Source: Castor canadensis
Lineage: Eukaryota; Chordata; Mammalia; Rodentia; Castoridae
DNA length: 64,000 nt
Direction of reading: 5' to 3'
Assembly: GCF_047511655.1 (NCBI RefSeq)
Contig: NC_133396.1
Location: 129,713,490-129,777,489, forward strand
The position numbers were made by a program, and so were the translations under genes. Below, piece by piece: positions 22,456 through 32,562 of this stretch. Position 1 is the stretch's first letter; each line of letters begins with the position of its first letter. The notes below the pieces were generated by a model. The model saw only the letters and a list, made by a program, of their open reading frames with translations. It had not been told where the DNA came from and did not search any database.

Positions 22456-22960
22456 CCAAAAACCCCAATGTCCAAATCTGGCTTTGAGGTCTACAACAGC
22501 AAGGAAACGTGGGACTAATACTCACATGGCAAGGAGTCAGGTGCCCTAAGTGTAAGGCCCAAATTTGGACCCTGAGACCATTACTGCAAAGCCAACTTTA
22601 ACTTCTGAATCAAGTATGGAATTATTATAGCCTCTCTGACACCCCTCTAAATGAAGACTGATCAACTGAGCAAGAGTCAAGCTCTGCGTGGACTAACATC
22701 AGTACCCCTCACCACACCCAGAAGATACACGTGCCAACAGAACATATGCTAAAAGAATATACGCATTTGTTTTAATGAATTCTAGAACATCTCCTTTCTG
22801 AAAGCAAGCACTTGCCTCTTACAACAGTCCAATAATCTGGTAGATACTGTTCCTAAAAGCTTGTGTGTAGGACTCGAGCACCCAAGACCATAATCTAAGG
22901 ATACAATACAGGTGCTAATAATCAACCTCACTGAAAAGACATTTAAAAGTGCCAGTCCCA

Positions 22961-23411
22961 CTTCGATCACATGATAAAGCGAGAGCACACAAGGGAGGTA
23001 TAAGGATAGGTAAGACACCTAAAAAACTAGATAGCATTTGTTGCCCTCAACGCAGAGAAACTAAAGCAGATACTTTAAAGCAACTGAGGCCAATAGGAGA
23101 AGGGGACCAGGAACTAGAGAAAAGGTTAGATCAAGAAGAATTAACCTAGAAGGTAACACATATGCACAGGAAATCAATGCGAGCCAACTCCCTGTATAGC
23201 TGTCCTTATCTCAACCAGCAAAACCCCTTGTTCCTTCCTATTATTGCTTATACTCTCTCTTCAACAAAATTAGAGATAAGGGCAAAATAGTTTCTGCCGG
23301 GTAGCGAGGGGTAAGAGGGGGTAAGGGGAGGGGGGTAAGGGAGGGGATGGGGGGGAGGGAGGAGAAATGACCCAAACATTGTATGCACATATGAATAAAA
23401 TAAAAATTTAA
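22961..23411 (+). mobile_element. young 5'-truncated L1 (3' UTR only)
   Basis: This is 451 bp of the same L1 3' UTR, including the G-rich block at about 23307-23363 and the TGCACATATGAATAAAAT end. A perfect 16-bp target-site duplication AAAAGTGCCAGTCCCA is at 22945-22960 and 23412-23427. Confidence 0.92.
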
Positions 23412-24576
23412 AAAAGTGCCAGTCCCATAGAATTATCAACATGCACATTCCTTCTTTATAATGTGTATACATAAACAAAATGGAAATTCCTTTGTGAGCA
23501 AACAGGCGCTTTCGAGGATTATATTATCAGATTAGCACCTTTTTCATTGAGGGCTTTAGGGCACTAATGGCATACATACCAAATCTTAATTTATTTACCA
23601 AAATATATTTAGTCTACCTCAGTTTCCAAAGCTTTCATCAGAGCTGGTCTAGCCTTTGAGATAGTGTTTATCCCCAGTCTATTTCAAGTATTATTAATAG
23701 GCCTCCTGAAGCTTGTTATCTTGGACTCAAGCACCCTGTGGTCTCAGCAAAGACTGCCAAGAAAGAAAGGTGTCCAAGTCAAAAGAAGCATCACCATGAC
23801 CTTGTGAGGAAAGGAGAAATATTGTTCCCCAATATTATATGGGGATTCTTTCAATATGCCAAGATAATAATCCACAGCTCAAATGGCCGTGGACAAAACA
23901 AAGGAGAGAAAGGAAGCACTGGCCAGATAATACATATCACACTTATCTAACAGATGGATATTTTAACTAACCTATTCAGACACTTGTACCACTCACTCTC
24001 CATTTCACAGAAGATGAATCAGTAGTAATGTAGTGGCTTGGCTGCTGGCATCTCCAGTCTTATATTTTGAAAATAATCTTTTATGTACCTGAAGAGTCTT
24101 TCAGATCATGGAGAAACACATTATAGCTTCTTGTAAACTGACTGCTCAGAATTCCTAAGCCAATAAAGGCCTTGTGTCTTGATTTAAAAAGATGGTTTCC
24201 CAACAGAAGATTGTGTTGACCTCAAATCACTGTGCTAAATTTGTCTAGTAATGAGAATACCTATTCAATTCAACCCACTGTCAGCCCTGTAAATGTGAAG
24301 GAATGAGTTTATTGTATTTGCAGCTACTTAAAAAGAAAAAAAGAAAATTCCATGACTATCATCCCCTTCCTCTATTTCAGAGAATACTGAATATGAAAAG
24401 TGTATTAAGTGACAGACTTCACAATCAGGCATAGTAGTAAAGAGAGAAGGAAAGGCATCAAGATAGTCAGTCTTAGAAGAAGGGCTCAGAAAAGTGGTTA
24501 CCTAAAATGGGAAGAAGATCTATATCATGAGTGACCTTAAAGGAAGTACTTTTCTCAGGGTAACATTAAAATGTAT

Positions 24577-24768
24577 ATACAGGGTTGGCAGAGTGGCTCA
24601 AGTGGTAGACTGCCTGCCTAGCAAGTGTGAGGCCCTGAGTACTGCCCTCCCCAAAAAAATAAATAACCAGAGCAAAATGAACTGGAGGCATGGTTCAAGT
24701 GGTAGACCGCGTGCCTTGCAAGATGAGGCCCTGAGTTCAAACCCCAGTATCACAAAAAAAATTTTTTT
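24577..24768 (+). repeat. two tRNA-derived SINE units in tandem
   Basis: Unit 1 (about 24580-24650) is GGCAGAGTGGCTCAAGTGGT. Unit 2 (about 24660-24768) is preceded by the dimer linker AATAACCAGAGCAAAATGAAC. This is a variant composite in which a tRNA unit stands where the B1-like half usually is. Confidence 0.7.
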
Positions 24769-24865
24769 TAATGTATACAAAGGCTCAAACTTAGCTAACA
24801 GAATCACTATAAAAGAAACAAATTTACTGAGCTTTAATAGAGTTGTGATTCAAAAAGTGGATAAA

Positions 24866-24957
24866 CAGACAGGTGTGGTGGTACACACCTATACCTCCAG
24901 CACTCTGAGGCAGAAGAGGTCAGTCTGGGCTACATAGCAAGACCCTCTTAAAAAATA
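24866..24957 (+). repeat. B1-like SINE, internally deleted
   Basis: CAGGTGTGGTGGTACACACC, GGGCTACATAGCAAGACCCT; the middle is shortened. Confidence 0.7.
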
Positions 24958-25254
24958 AAAGTGTTGGGGAAAAGGGACATGTGGACTAGAAAGCTGGATT
25001 ACATTTCTCTATCTTCTATGAATACATAAAATGATTTATAGAATTCAGATCTCAATCTCCTTTACATCCTGGATACATTTGAAAAATAGAAATTTACCTT
25101 GTCAATGAGTTCAGAAATTTAGTTTAAATTTTATTTAAAATTTAATGTGGTTCTATCATATTTTATACTCATTTCCTTATTCAGTAGGATATAGAGTTCT
25201 GCGATTTAAATCTGAAAATCCCATACCTATGGCCAACTTCTCTCTTTTCTAACC

Positions 25255-25430
25255 TTAAGTATCAGTTTTTCTGAGCTTCAGTTTCCTCATCTGTAAAATG
25301 TGAATAACAACATTATTATTACCAGCTACATCTACTTCAGGGGATCACTACTGAGATCTACATGAGGTAAGACATATGAAATAATTTCAAACAGCAAAGC
25401 ATTGTACAAATATTGTTTGCTACCTTAGGT
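25255..25430 (+). repeat. MIR SINE
   Basis: GCTTCAGTTTCCTCATCTGT then AAAATGTGAATAACAAC, with GCAAAGCATTGTACAAATATT near the 3' end. Confidence 0.75.
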
Positions 25431-26513
25431 GGAGCACTGTTATAAGCAGAAAAAAATGGACAAAAATAGGAGGAAAAGAGAAGTTTCTTCCATCTGAAAC
25501 AGAAGGGATGCAAACATGGTGAGGAGCAATTTTAAACTATAGTTTAAATATATTTAGGGTAATGGTTTGACATAAAGTTGAATTATTATTTAGAAATGGA
25601 TTCTCATGCACAGAAGGCAACAGAAAAATAAGAAAGATTAAGAGTGGATGTCCAGCTCTGAGCTCACCAAAATAACTGATGAAGTTCAACTGGGAGAGAG
25701 GGTGTTGTTGGTTGTGATAGTCAGTATATGTGGAATAAGTGAGAGAAGTAAAGGTGTTATTACCAAGCACAGAATTATCAAGTCACCCACAATCAAATCA
25801 TATCATACACACACACACACGTGGTTTTCATATCAGGCTTAGAAAAAAATTGGAAAGGCTACTCCCTAAATATCAAACAGAAGAGATTCAGTAGCTCATT
25901 TCTCCATAGGAAACCCTAACGGAGATGGCACTGCCAGGAAGAAAGACACCCATAACAATGAGGTCAAGGGTGTCCTAAGAGCTATAGCCTGGAGAAGACA
26001 CAAACTATTTTTGAAGCACTACAAATCAGCAAAACAAGAGGTGTGGCTTCAAAAGATCTGCTTACAAAACCCTGTATAGGAATTTACTCTTTAAGTGACT
26101 AAGAGAATGGGACCACACATGCAGAAAAATGCGTTTTTCTATAAGGGCATCAGACAAATACTAACTGTTCATGTGAGTGACACGGTGTTCAGGCACGAGA
26201 AGATGACTAATCTATAGGGATAACACCACGGACCAAATCATCAGTAACCATGACAACCCAAGTAGGTGGAGGGAAATACAAACACTGACCAGGCATCGAG
26301 GTGCCACCGTTCCTTCAGAGACCCTGGGGTGGAAAAAAAAGACTCGACTAGTGTGGGAAGATGGCCAAGAATGTATGCAAGTTGACCAAAGGGGCAGCGT
26401 CCATGAGGAGGGCTCGGGGGTGACACTAGTGCTATCTTCCAGGGGGCGGATCGCCGGGTCACAGGCTCGTTTGTAGGAGATGGGGCGCCCTTAGGACCCA
26501 AAAGGGACCCTAC

Positions 26514-26804
26514 CTGGTGCAGGGCTGTCAAGCCGTCCACGTTGACAGTGTTGATGTCAGCACCTCTTGCCAGAAGCTTTTTCACCTCGTCGGTGTCCCC
26601 GCTGGAGCAGGCGGCCAAGAAGACAGCGCCGTCCTCGAAGCGGACCCTCGGGCTCCCGCGCCTCGTCTGCTGCTGCCGCCCCGATCCTCGTCGTTCCGCG
26701 GGCTCCTGCTCGGTCAGTGAACCTCGCCAGCGCCGCAGCTGCTCCGCCCGCCGCACTCGCGCCGACTCTGCCCGCTTCCCGCCCAGGTGCTCCAGCTCCG
26801 CCAT
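26514..26804 (-). CDS. PPP1R12B: PPP1R12B (MYPT2) first coding exon
   Basis: This encodes the N-terminus of protein phosphatase 1 regulatory subunit 12B, the striated-muscle and brain myosin phosphatase targeting subunit. That protein binds the PP1 catalytic subunit and directs it to myosin light chain. The exon starts at ATG 26804 and runs 97 codons to LHQ. It ends exactly at CAG|GTAGGG, so the donor GT is at 26513-26512. The start MAELEHLGGKRAESAR matches the human protein as I remember it almost residue for residue. The PP1-docking motif RVRF is at residues 53-56. An ankyrin repeat starts after it, with LAACSSGDTDEV at about 63-74 and ARGADINTVNVDG at about 79-91. The frame stays open past the donor into the intron, but that translation is unrelated to the family. 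The remaining exons lie outside the window. Confidence 0.96.
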
Positions 26805-27220
26805 GGCTCGGCCTCAGCAGCTGCTGCCGAAACTAAAATCACTAGACTGCTGATGCTGCGGGGGTTGCCGCTGCCGCCTCCCTCAGAGCGCTTTAGCCGG
26901 GAGCAGAAGGCGGAGACCCCAGCACAGCCATCTTTACTCCTCCCGCCACTCACACCGCCCATACGCCCCGCGGGCGTCAGTACGCAGGCGCTGCCCGACC
27001 TCCGCGTCATCATGGGAGTTGTAGTAAGAGACCTGCCCTGAGGACGCTCCCTGGCACGTTAAGGGAACTACATATCCCTGCAAGCATCAGAAAAGAGGCG
27101 AGGGCGGGCCGCTCTCTCCGCCGCCCCGGACCCAGCGGGGTCACCTTTGCCCTGATGCTGGACTGTCTCCCTGACTGGCGGCAGCCTCTTTCTTCAGGCA
27201 TTTTGGGAGTCGTAGTTTAT
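26805..27220 (-). promoter_or_regulatory. PPP1R12B: PPP1R12B CpG-island promoter and 5' UTR
   Basis: This GC- and CpG-rich stretch continues from exon 1 and drops back to AT-rich sequence near 27.22 kb. It must contain the 5' UTR and core promoter, since the ATG is at 26804. I see no clear TATA box close to the ATG, which fits a CpG-island promoter. Three close matches to the ACTAC-A-NTCCC element bound by ZNF143 and THAP11 lie within about 200 bp. The exact transcription start cannot be read from sequence. Confidence 0.75.
27011..27216. promoter_or_regulatory. cluster of three ZNF143/THAP11-type (SBS) motifs
   Basis: There are three matches to the ACTACAATTCCCAGCATGC-type element. The first is 27011-27025, minus strand, ACTACAACTCCCATG. 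The second is 27067-27087, plus strand, ACTACATATCCCTGCAAGC. The third is 27204-27216, minus strand, ACTACGACTCCCA. This element is a known promoter-proximal site of ZNF143 and the THAP11/HCFC1 complex at housekeeping promoters. Binding here is inferred from motif resemblance only. Confidence 0.6.
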
Positions 27221-27524
27221 TCTTGTTATGACTGCTAAATGATCTTAACTCTCTATCACATTTCTTAAGTGGAAAAGCAGCAGTAATAATCCCTATTTTC
27301 CGGTGGAAAGAACTAGACATAAAGTGCCTGAAAGACTCCATGGCCAATTTCCAAATGTAGAGTTTTACCACCATATATTAATCACAGTAAATGCGTGGGA
27401 AGGAGATGCATACATACAAATGCAGTATTATATGTTACACCTAAATAATTTAAACATAGTACTTATTCTAGATCCAAAAAAGATCTTGAAAAGGATGCAT
27501 CAAACTGAATTCACATCTGTACAC

Positions 27525-27665
27525 AATTCACTTGCTTTCTCTGAAGCTGTTTCCTTCTGTGTAAAATGGGGACAATAATACTTCACAGGATAGTCGTGAG
27601 ATCAAATGTGCAAGGATACCTAGTGCTATCCCTGGCACATATCAGTTACAGTAAATATTAATTTC
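27525..27665 (+). repeat. MIR SINE fragment
   Basis: CTGTGTAAAATGGGGACAAT and CCCTGGCACATATCAGTTAC. Confidence 0.7.
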
Positions 27666-27956
27666 CCTTCTCCCTCCTCCTTTTCTACTCTTTTCATTAA
27701 TCTTGTTATTACAAGACGGAATGGATGTTTTTTCTTCCATTCAAAGCCATGAAAGAAACTATGGAGCATCCTAAACTCCTAAAGCAACAAGGGGAGATAC
27801 TTTCATATTCAACATGACCTTGGTTATAAAACCTATGTCTGATTGATTTAATAACTAAAACCTCTACAGCCTTAGCCTTGGACAAAATATAATTAAATGT
27901 GTTATCCACAATGAAAGTGTAAATGAACTGGGAATCACACACTGAAGAAATAAATT

Positions 27957-28150
27957 GCCGGGCACTGGTAGCTCAGCCTCAAACTTACAATCGTAACTAC
28001 TCAGGAGGCAGAGATCAGGAGGATCATGGCCGGAATCCAGCCTGGGAAGAGTTCTCAAGACCTGATCTTGAAAAACCCACTACAAAAAAGGGCTGGTGGA
28101 GTGGCTCAAGGTGTAGGCCTGAGTTCAAGGGCCTACTGCAAAACAACAAC
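27957..28150 (+). repeat. dimeric SINE
   Basis: GCCGGGCACTGGTAGCTCAG, GTAACTACTCAGGAGGCAGA, then GGCTGGTGGAGTGGCTCAAG with a shortened tRNA half and a (CAA)n tail. Confidence 0.75.
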
Positions 28151-28232
28151 AACAGCAAAACAAATATTATGTTTAAAAAATTATGTCTATTCACCACATG
28201 CTTTAAGATGAGTTTTTTGTTGTTGTTGTTGC

Positions 28233-28322
28233 TTGTTTTTTTTGGCAGTACTAGGGTTTGAACTCAGTGGTACAGTGCTTTCTATAGGCAAGCACTTTAC
28301 CACTTAAGCCAAGTCTCTAGCC
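28233..28322 (-). repeat. tRNA-derived SINE, reverse
   Basis: A (GTT)n/T-rich lead, then GCAGTACTAGGGTTTGAACT and ACCACTTAAGCCAAGTCTC. Confidence 0.7.
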
Positions 28323-28743
28323 CAAGTTGGGTATTCTTAAATACTTTACAGATGCTAATTAAGCCTTATAGCATCTTTGTATACTATTAATAACAATGTA
28401 CATTTTTAAAAAGTCAATAATGTATACTGTATATAATCTTCTACATTTATTTAGCTACCATAGACCTTGTATATCTCATCATTCATTGCAATTAAATATT
28501 CTTTGTGAGATTTACTTTGTTACTTGTCAATATGGAAACTCTTCTTATTCCAACTCATCCTCTTGCTGATAAGTAAAATCTCCCACACATTCTTAAATAG
28601 AATTCTCCCTGAAGGATAAAAGAGAAATTGATATTATAAATCAGATAGAAAAGAATAGATGCCATAGCTTAATCCTCCAGCATCATCTTAATATTATGTT
28701 CCTGGTACATGATAGCTGATATATTTACACACACACATATTTC

Positions 28744-29147
28744 TTTTTTTATTATTATTATTCATATGTGCATACAAGTCTTGGGTCATTTCTCCCTCCT
28801 GCCCCCACCCCCTCCCTTACCACCCACCCCAACCCCTCCCTCTCCCTCCCACCCCCTCAATACCCAGCAGAAACTATTTTGCCCTTATTTCTAATTTTGT
28901 TGTAGAGAGAGTATAAGTAATAATAGGAAGGAACAAGAGTTTTTGCTGGTTGAGATAAGGATAGCTATACAGGGCATTGACTCACATTGATTTCCTGTGC
29001 GTGTGTGTTACCTTCTAGGTTAATTCTTTTTGATCTAACCTTTTCTCTAGTTCTTGGTCCCCTTTTCCTATTGGCCCCAGTTGCTTTTAAGGTATCTGCT
29101 TTAGTTTCTCTGCATTAAGGGCAACAAATGCTAGCTAATTTTTTAGG
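28744..29147 (-). mobile_element. young 5'-truncated L1 (3' UTR only), minus strand
   Basis: This is 404 bp starting with the poly(A)-side T run. It holds the C-rich complement of the G block at about 28796-28860. A perfect 15-bp target-site duplication ACACACACATATTTC is at 28729-28743 and 29148-29162. Confidence 0.92.
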
Positions 29148-29704
29148 ACACACACATATTTCAATGTTATATCTCACTAATGTTTACTACTAGTCATCTA
29201 GTAAGGATTTTAAAACTGGGATAAAATGTCTGAGACCAATAATATTACATTTCTTCTGGTTATACTCTTTGCTTTCAGAAGGAAGAAATATCTCATTCTG
29301 TTTGTATAAATAAGCTAAAATTGGCTATGTCCAAGTTAAATTCTTACTTTCACAAGATGTATCAGCTTAAGTTCAACAAGTATTTACTCTCAATACTAGG
29401 AAGTTCCAGGAAGCAGGAAGAGTACTTCCTTACCACACCTATTATACTTGCTGCTTCTCCTTTTCTTCTTTCTTGTGGTGGTAAGAGTGCAAAATGCTCT
29501 TTGGAGACTTTACCCAAAAGTATAAGTGGCTAAGTTCCTTGGGAAACTGAAGTGCACCCTTACCTGGATCCAGAAAAATGTATCTTCCAGCTCTGTAATT
29601 ACTAAAAGTAGTAATAATTATTACAATCTAATTAACTAGCTCAGCCAAAAAATTACGCCATAAAACACTCACTTTTTTCAAAATTAAAACCTTAAATTTC
29701 CTTA

Positions 29705-29772
29705 AAAATTATACAGAGAAGATTAGCATGGCCCCTGAGCAAGGATGACACACAAATTCATCCATATTTTTC
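29705..29772 (+). pseudogene. U6 snRNA retropseudogene fragment
   Basis: ATACAGAGAAGATTAGCATG, then GCCCCTGAGCAAGGATGACA, then CACAAATTC and CCATATTTTT matches U6 from about its base 25 to its 3' end, with several substitutions. The 5' third is missing, as is any upstream snRNA promoter. A non-transcribed retrocopy is likely. The sequence after it (CCCCAGTACAACAATAATAA) resembles a SINE tail, so a chimeric retrocopy is possible. Confidence 0.85.
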
Positions 29773-29865
29773 ACAATGTACCCCAGTACAACAATAATAA
29801 ATAAATAAATGTCTTCCTCTGTGAATAAACTTATAGTATCAGATCAGTTTTTAAAAGTTTTAGTT

Positions 29866-29940
29866 TAGCTAGAGATGTGGCTCAAGTATTAGAGCACTTG
29901 CCTAGCAAGTACAAGGCTCTGAGTTCAAACCTGTGCTAAA
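29866..29940 (+). repeat. tRNA-derived SINE
   Basis: GCTAGAGATGTGGCTCAAGT to GAGTTCAAACCTGTGCTAAA; its tail has become an AT tract. Confidence 0.75.
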
Positions 29941-30060
29941 TATATATATATATGCCTTTATATATATATATTTATAGGTGTATATAAATATATGTATATA
30001 CTTGTTTGTATATGCATATAAAATACATAAATATATTTATATGTATATAAGTTTGATAGG
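29938..30060. repeat. AT/TATA-rich low-complexity tract
   Basis: Alternating TA runs with several self-complementary stretches directly follow the SINE tail. Confidence 0.85.
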
Positions 30061-30332
30061 TTAAATTTCACAAATATATACTCTAAACATTTTTTATATA
30101 GAAGTGAGTAAATCCTAACAAATAATCCCATATAAAAATAAAATTTTTCTACTTTCAAGTACTGAGCCACCTATGATGTTTTTGTATATAAAGTGAAGAA
30201 ATTTTATAAGATAATAATTTTCCATATCCACATTTTAAGTTGGAATATTAGAATACTCCATTTTTAAAAAGCAACAAATGACACCGGTAGACTCTGAAAA
30301 TCTTTCATTTTGACCTGTTCCCACCAGTGACT

Positions 30333-30351
30333 ATACCACCCTCTAGTGGAC
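30333..30351 (-). promoter_or_regulatory. CTCF-like motif
   Basis: On the minus strand it reads TCCACTAGAGGGTGGTATA, close to the CTCF core CCASYAGRKGGCR. It is not inside a recognised SINE. Confidence 0.4.
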
Positions 30352-30722
30352 ATATGGAAACTGTACACTTAGCAAGGTGTCTTTTTCTTTTCCTTTGCTT
30401 TCCTTTTCTCTCATTCACTCTCTTTTCCCTTCCATCTACTTTGCCTTTCCTTTGCCCAAACTATAGGTAGTTGCTAGTTTTAAGCCAACACTCCTTCCAC
30501 CAAATTTACGACAGTTCATGCTTTTTCTAAGACATGTTTTTAATAGGCATTTCTCAGTCACCTGTGGAAGTAATCCACTTCAACTCTGAAAACAGAACTA
30601 ATGAAGATAGAATTACAGTTGGGGTAGGAAGAAAATAAAAGACATTAAAGATTAAATATCAGTAAAATTAAATATCAGCAGTAAAAGCTGCAGAGACTCC
30701 AACTTATAACAGAAAACACTTC

Positions 30723-31577
30723 TTTTTTTGAGCTTAATAAGTTTTTGTTTGTTTTTTAATTTTTATTTTATTCATATGTACATACAATGTTTGGGTCATT
30801 GCTCCCTCCTTCCCCCTACCCCCCCCTTACCCCCCTCTCCCTTACCCCCCCCTTACCCCTTGCTACCAGGCAAAAACTATTTTGCCCTTATCTCTAATTT
30901 TGTTGAAGAGAGAGTATAAGCCATAATAGGAAGGAACAAGGGTTTTTGCTGGTTGAGATAAGTATGGCTATACAGGGAATTGACTCACATTGATTTCCTG
31001 TGCGTGGGTGTTACCTTCTAGGTTAATTCTTTTTGATCTCACCTTTTCTCTAGTTCCCGGTCCCCTTTTCCTATTGGCCTCAGTTGCTTTAAAGTATCTG
31101 TTTTAGTTTCTCTTCGTTAAGGGCAACAAATGCTATCTAGTTTTTTGGGTGTCTTACCTATCCTCACCCCTCCCTTGTGTGCTCTCACTTTATCTTGTGA
31201 TCAAAGTCCAATCCCCTTGTTGTGTTTGCCCTTGATCTAATGTCCACATATGAGGGAGAACATACGATTTTTGGTCTTTTGGGCCAGGCTAACCTCACTC
31301 AGAATGATGTTTTCCAATTCCATCCATTTACCAGCGAATGATAACATTTCGTTCTTCTTCATGGCTGCATAAAATTCCATTGTGTATAGATAGCACATTT
31401 TCTTAATACATTCGTCAGTGGGGGGCATCTTGGCTGTTTCCATACTTGGCTATTGTGAATAGTGCCGCAATAAACATGGTGTGCAGGTGCCTCTGGAGTA
31501 ACCTGTGTCACAGTCTTTTGGGTATATCCCCAAGAGTGGTATTGCTGGATCAGATGGTAGATCAATGTTTAGATTTT
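30723..31577 (-). mobile_element. young 5'-truncated L1, minus strand
   Basis: This is 855 bp with the same 3' UTR plus the end of ORF2 ([11 protein letters not shown]). A one-base-type disruption breaks the ORF2 frame in the retained part. A perfect 13-bp target-site duplication CAGAAAACACTTC is at 30710-30722 and 31578-31590. Confidence 0.92.
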
Positions 31578-32199
31578 CAGAAAACACTTCACTGCAATAG
31601 AGTAACAATAAAAGTAAAACCCCAAAAACTAACTAGAAATTAGACTGGACAGTAACAGGATTCCTTATGTTTCACAATTTCATAAAACAAAGTTCTCATA
31701 ATATTTTGTAAATTACTTTAGATGGTTCAGTCCTACAACAAAAGTGAGGAACCTCAAGATAGAATCATAGACAGAATCCTAGTGAATGTGTGAGGTCTCC
31801 GGAGAAGAGGAAACCTACCAGCAGGTTCTATGGACACCAGTGTGGACTAAGTGTAGAAACCCCTGCAGCAGCCCAAATCATTTTGGTTTACAAGTAAATT
31901 TAGGAAAAGATGGATCCTTGCTCCTCTGCCACCACTCTACAGGTACACCAAGAGCTGAGGAGAGCTACAGGCAGTGGGAGTAAAGGCGGCGAGAGAGGAG
32001 GGCTGGTCGCTTGGTTTGGGGTCCCGTCCACAGGATTCCCATAGCCCAGCCAAGTTCCAGATCTGTCCTCGGGATTCTCAGGTCTGAGCCATCCCTTCAT
32101 CACTCAAGGAGCAGCAGGGACAGCCCTGAGAAGTCACGGTTGGCCTCCCCAAAGAGCAAATAGCACTGCATTATTCAGAAAACACACCTGTCGAGAGGA

Positions 32200-32280
32200 A
32201 AGTCATTGACTGCTCAGTGGCAGAGAGCACAGCACACACAAGGCTCAGGGGTTGGTTCCCTGCGGGGGGGGGGGGGGGGG
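32200..32280 (+). repeat. degenerate ID-like SINE with a 17-G run
   Basis: TGCTCAGTGGCAGAGAGCAC to GGTTGGTTCCCTGC resembles an ID body. It is followed by 17 consecutive G at 32264-32280, where a SINE A tail would be expected. Confidence 0.55.
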
Positions 32281-32445
32281 AAGAAAGAGAAAATGTTATC
32301 TACTGAAAAGATCCCTTTTGCCCTAGTCATAATAAATGATATCTACTGTCCACTTCCTGTGATGCAGGAAGTCTCTACCCACTTTGTTCTTCAGAATTGT
32401 AATGGATAGAATGCTGAATTGAGCTAAATTTTAACCTTTTTTGAC

Positions 32446-32562
32446 ACTTTTTTTTTTAATGCTTCTTGGTATGTAGTCCAGGCAGGCCTGGAACTCACGA
32501 TCCACCTGCCTCCACCTCCCCGAAAGCTGGGATTACAGGAGTCTGCACCACGCCCAGCCTCA
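32446..32562 (-). repeat. B1-like SINE, reverse
   Basis: TAGTCCAGGCAGGCCTGGAA, CTGGGATTACAGGAGTCTGC. It lies directly at the left edge of the UBE2T CpG island. Confidence 0.8.

Larger units (their letters stand above)
1..26513 (-). other. PPP1R12B: PPP1R12B intron 1 (partial)
   Basis: This is the region downstream, on the minus strand, of the exon 1 splice donor at 26513-26512. It is AT-rich and holds many interspersed repeats, listed separately, and no second PPP1R12B exon that I could recognise. No long open frame here looks like host coding sequence; the only long one is L1 ORF2. Stretches in which I recognise nothing include about 1.6-2.1, 5.3-6.1, 6.25-6.7, 9.4-10.0, 12.9-13.5, 13.7-14.7, 15.8-16.85, 17.4-18.0, 18.15-18.8, 23.4-24.57 and 25.43-26.5 kb. 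The intron call rests on the exon 1 donor and on the large first intron known for this gene in other mammals. Confidence 0.8.
27221..32559. other. spacer between divergent PPP1R12B and UBE2T promoters
   Basis: This is about 5.3 kb of mostly AT-rich sequence separating the minus-strand PPP1R12B promoter from the plus-strand UBE2T promoter. It holds a MIR, several SINEs, two minus-strand L1 insertions, a U6 snRNA pseudogene and an AT dinucleotide tract, all listed separately. The stretch at about 31.60-32.20 kb has higher GC content, and I assign nothing in it. No convincing coding exon was found. Confidence 0.7.

Noticed and set aside
26542-26853. Plus-strand frames of about 90-103 codons antisense to PPP1R12B exon 1
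   Set aside because: Shadows of the real exon and its GC-rich 5' UTR, without similarity to any protein I know.
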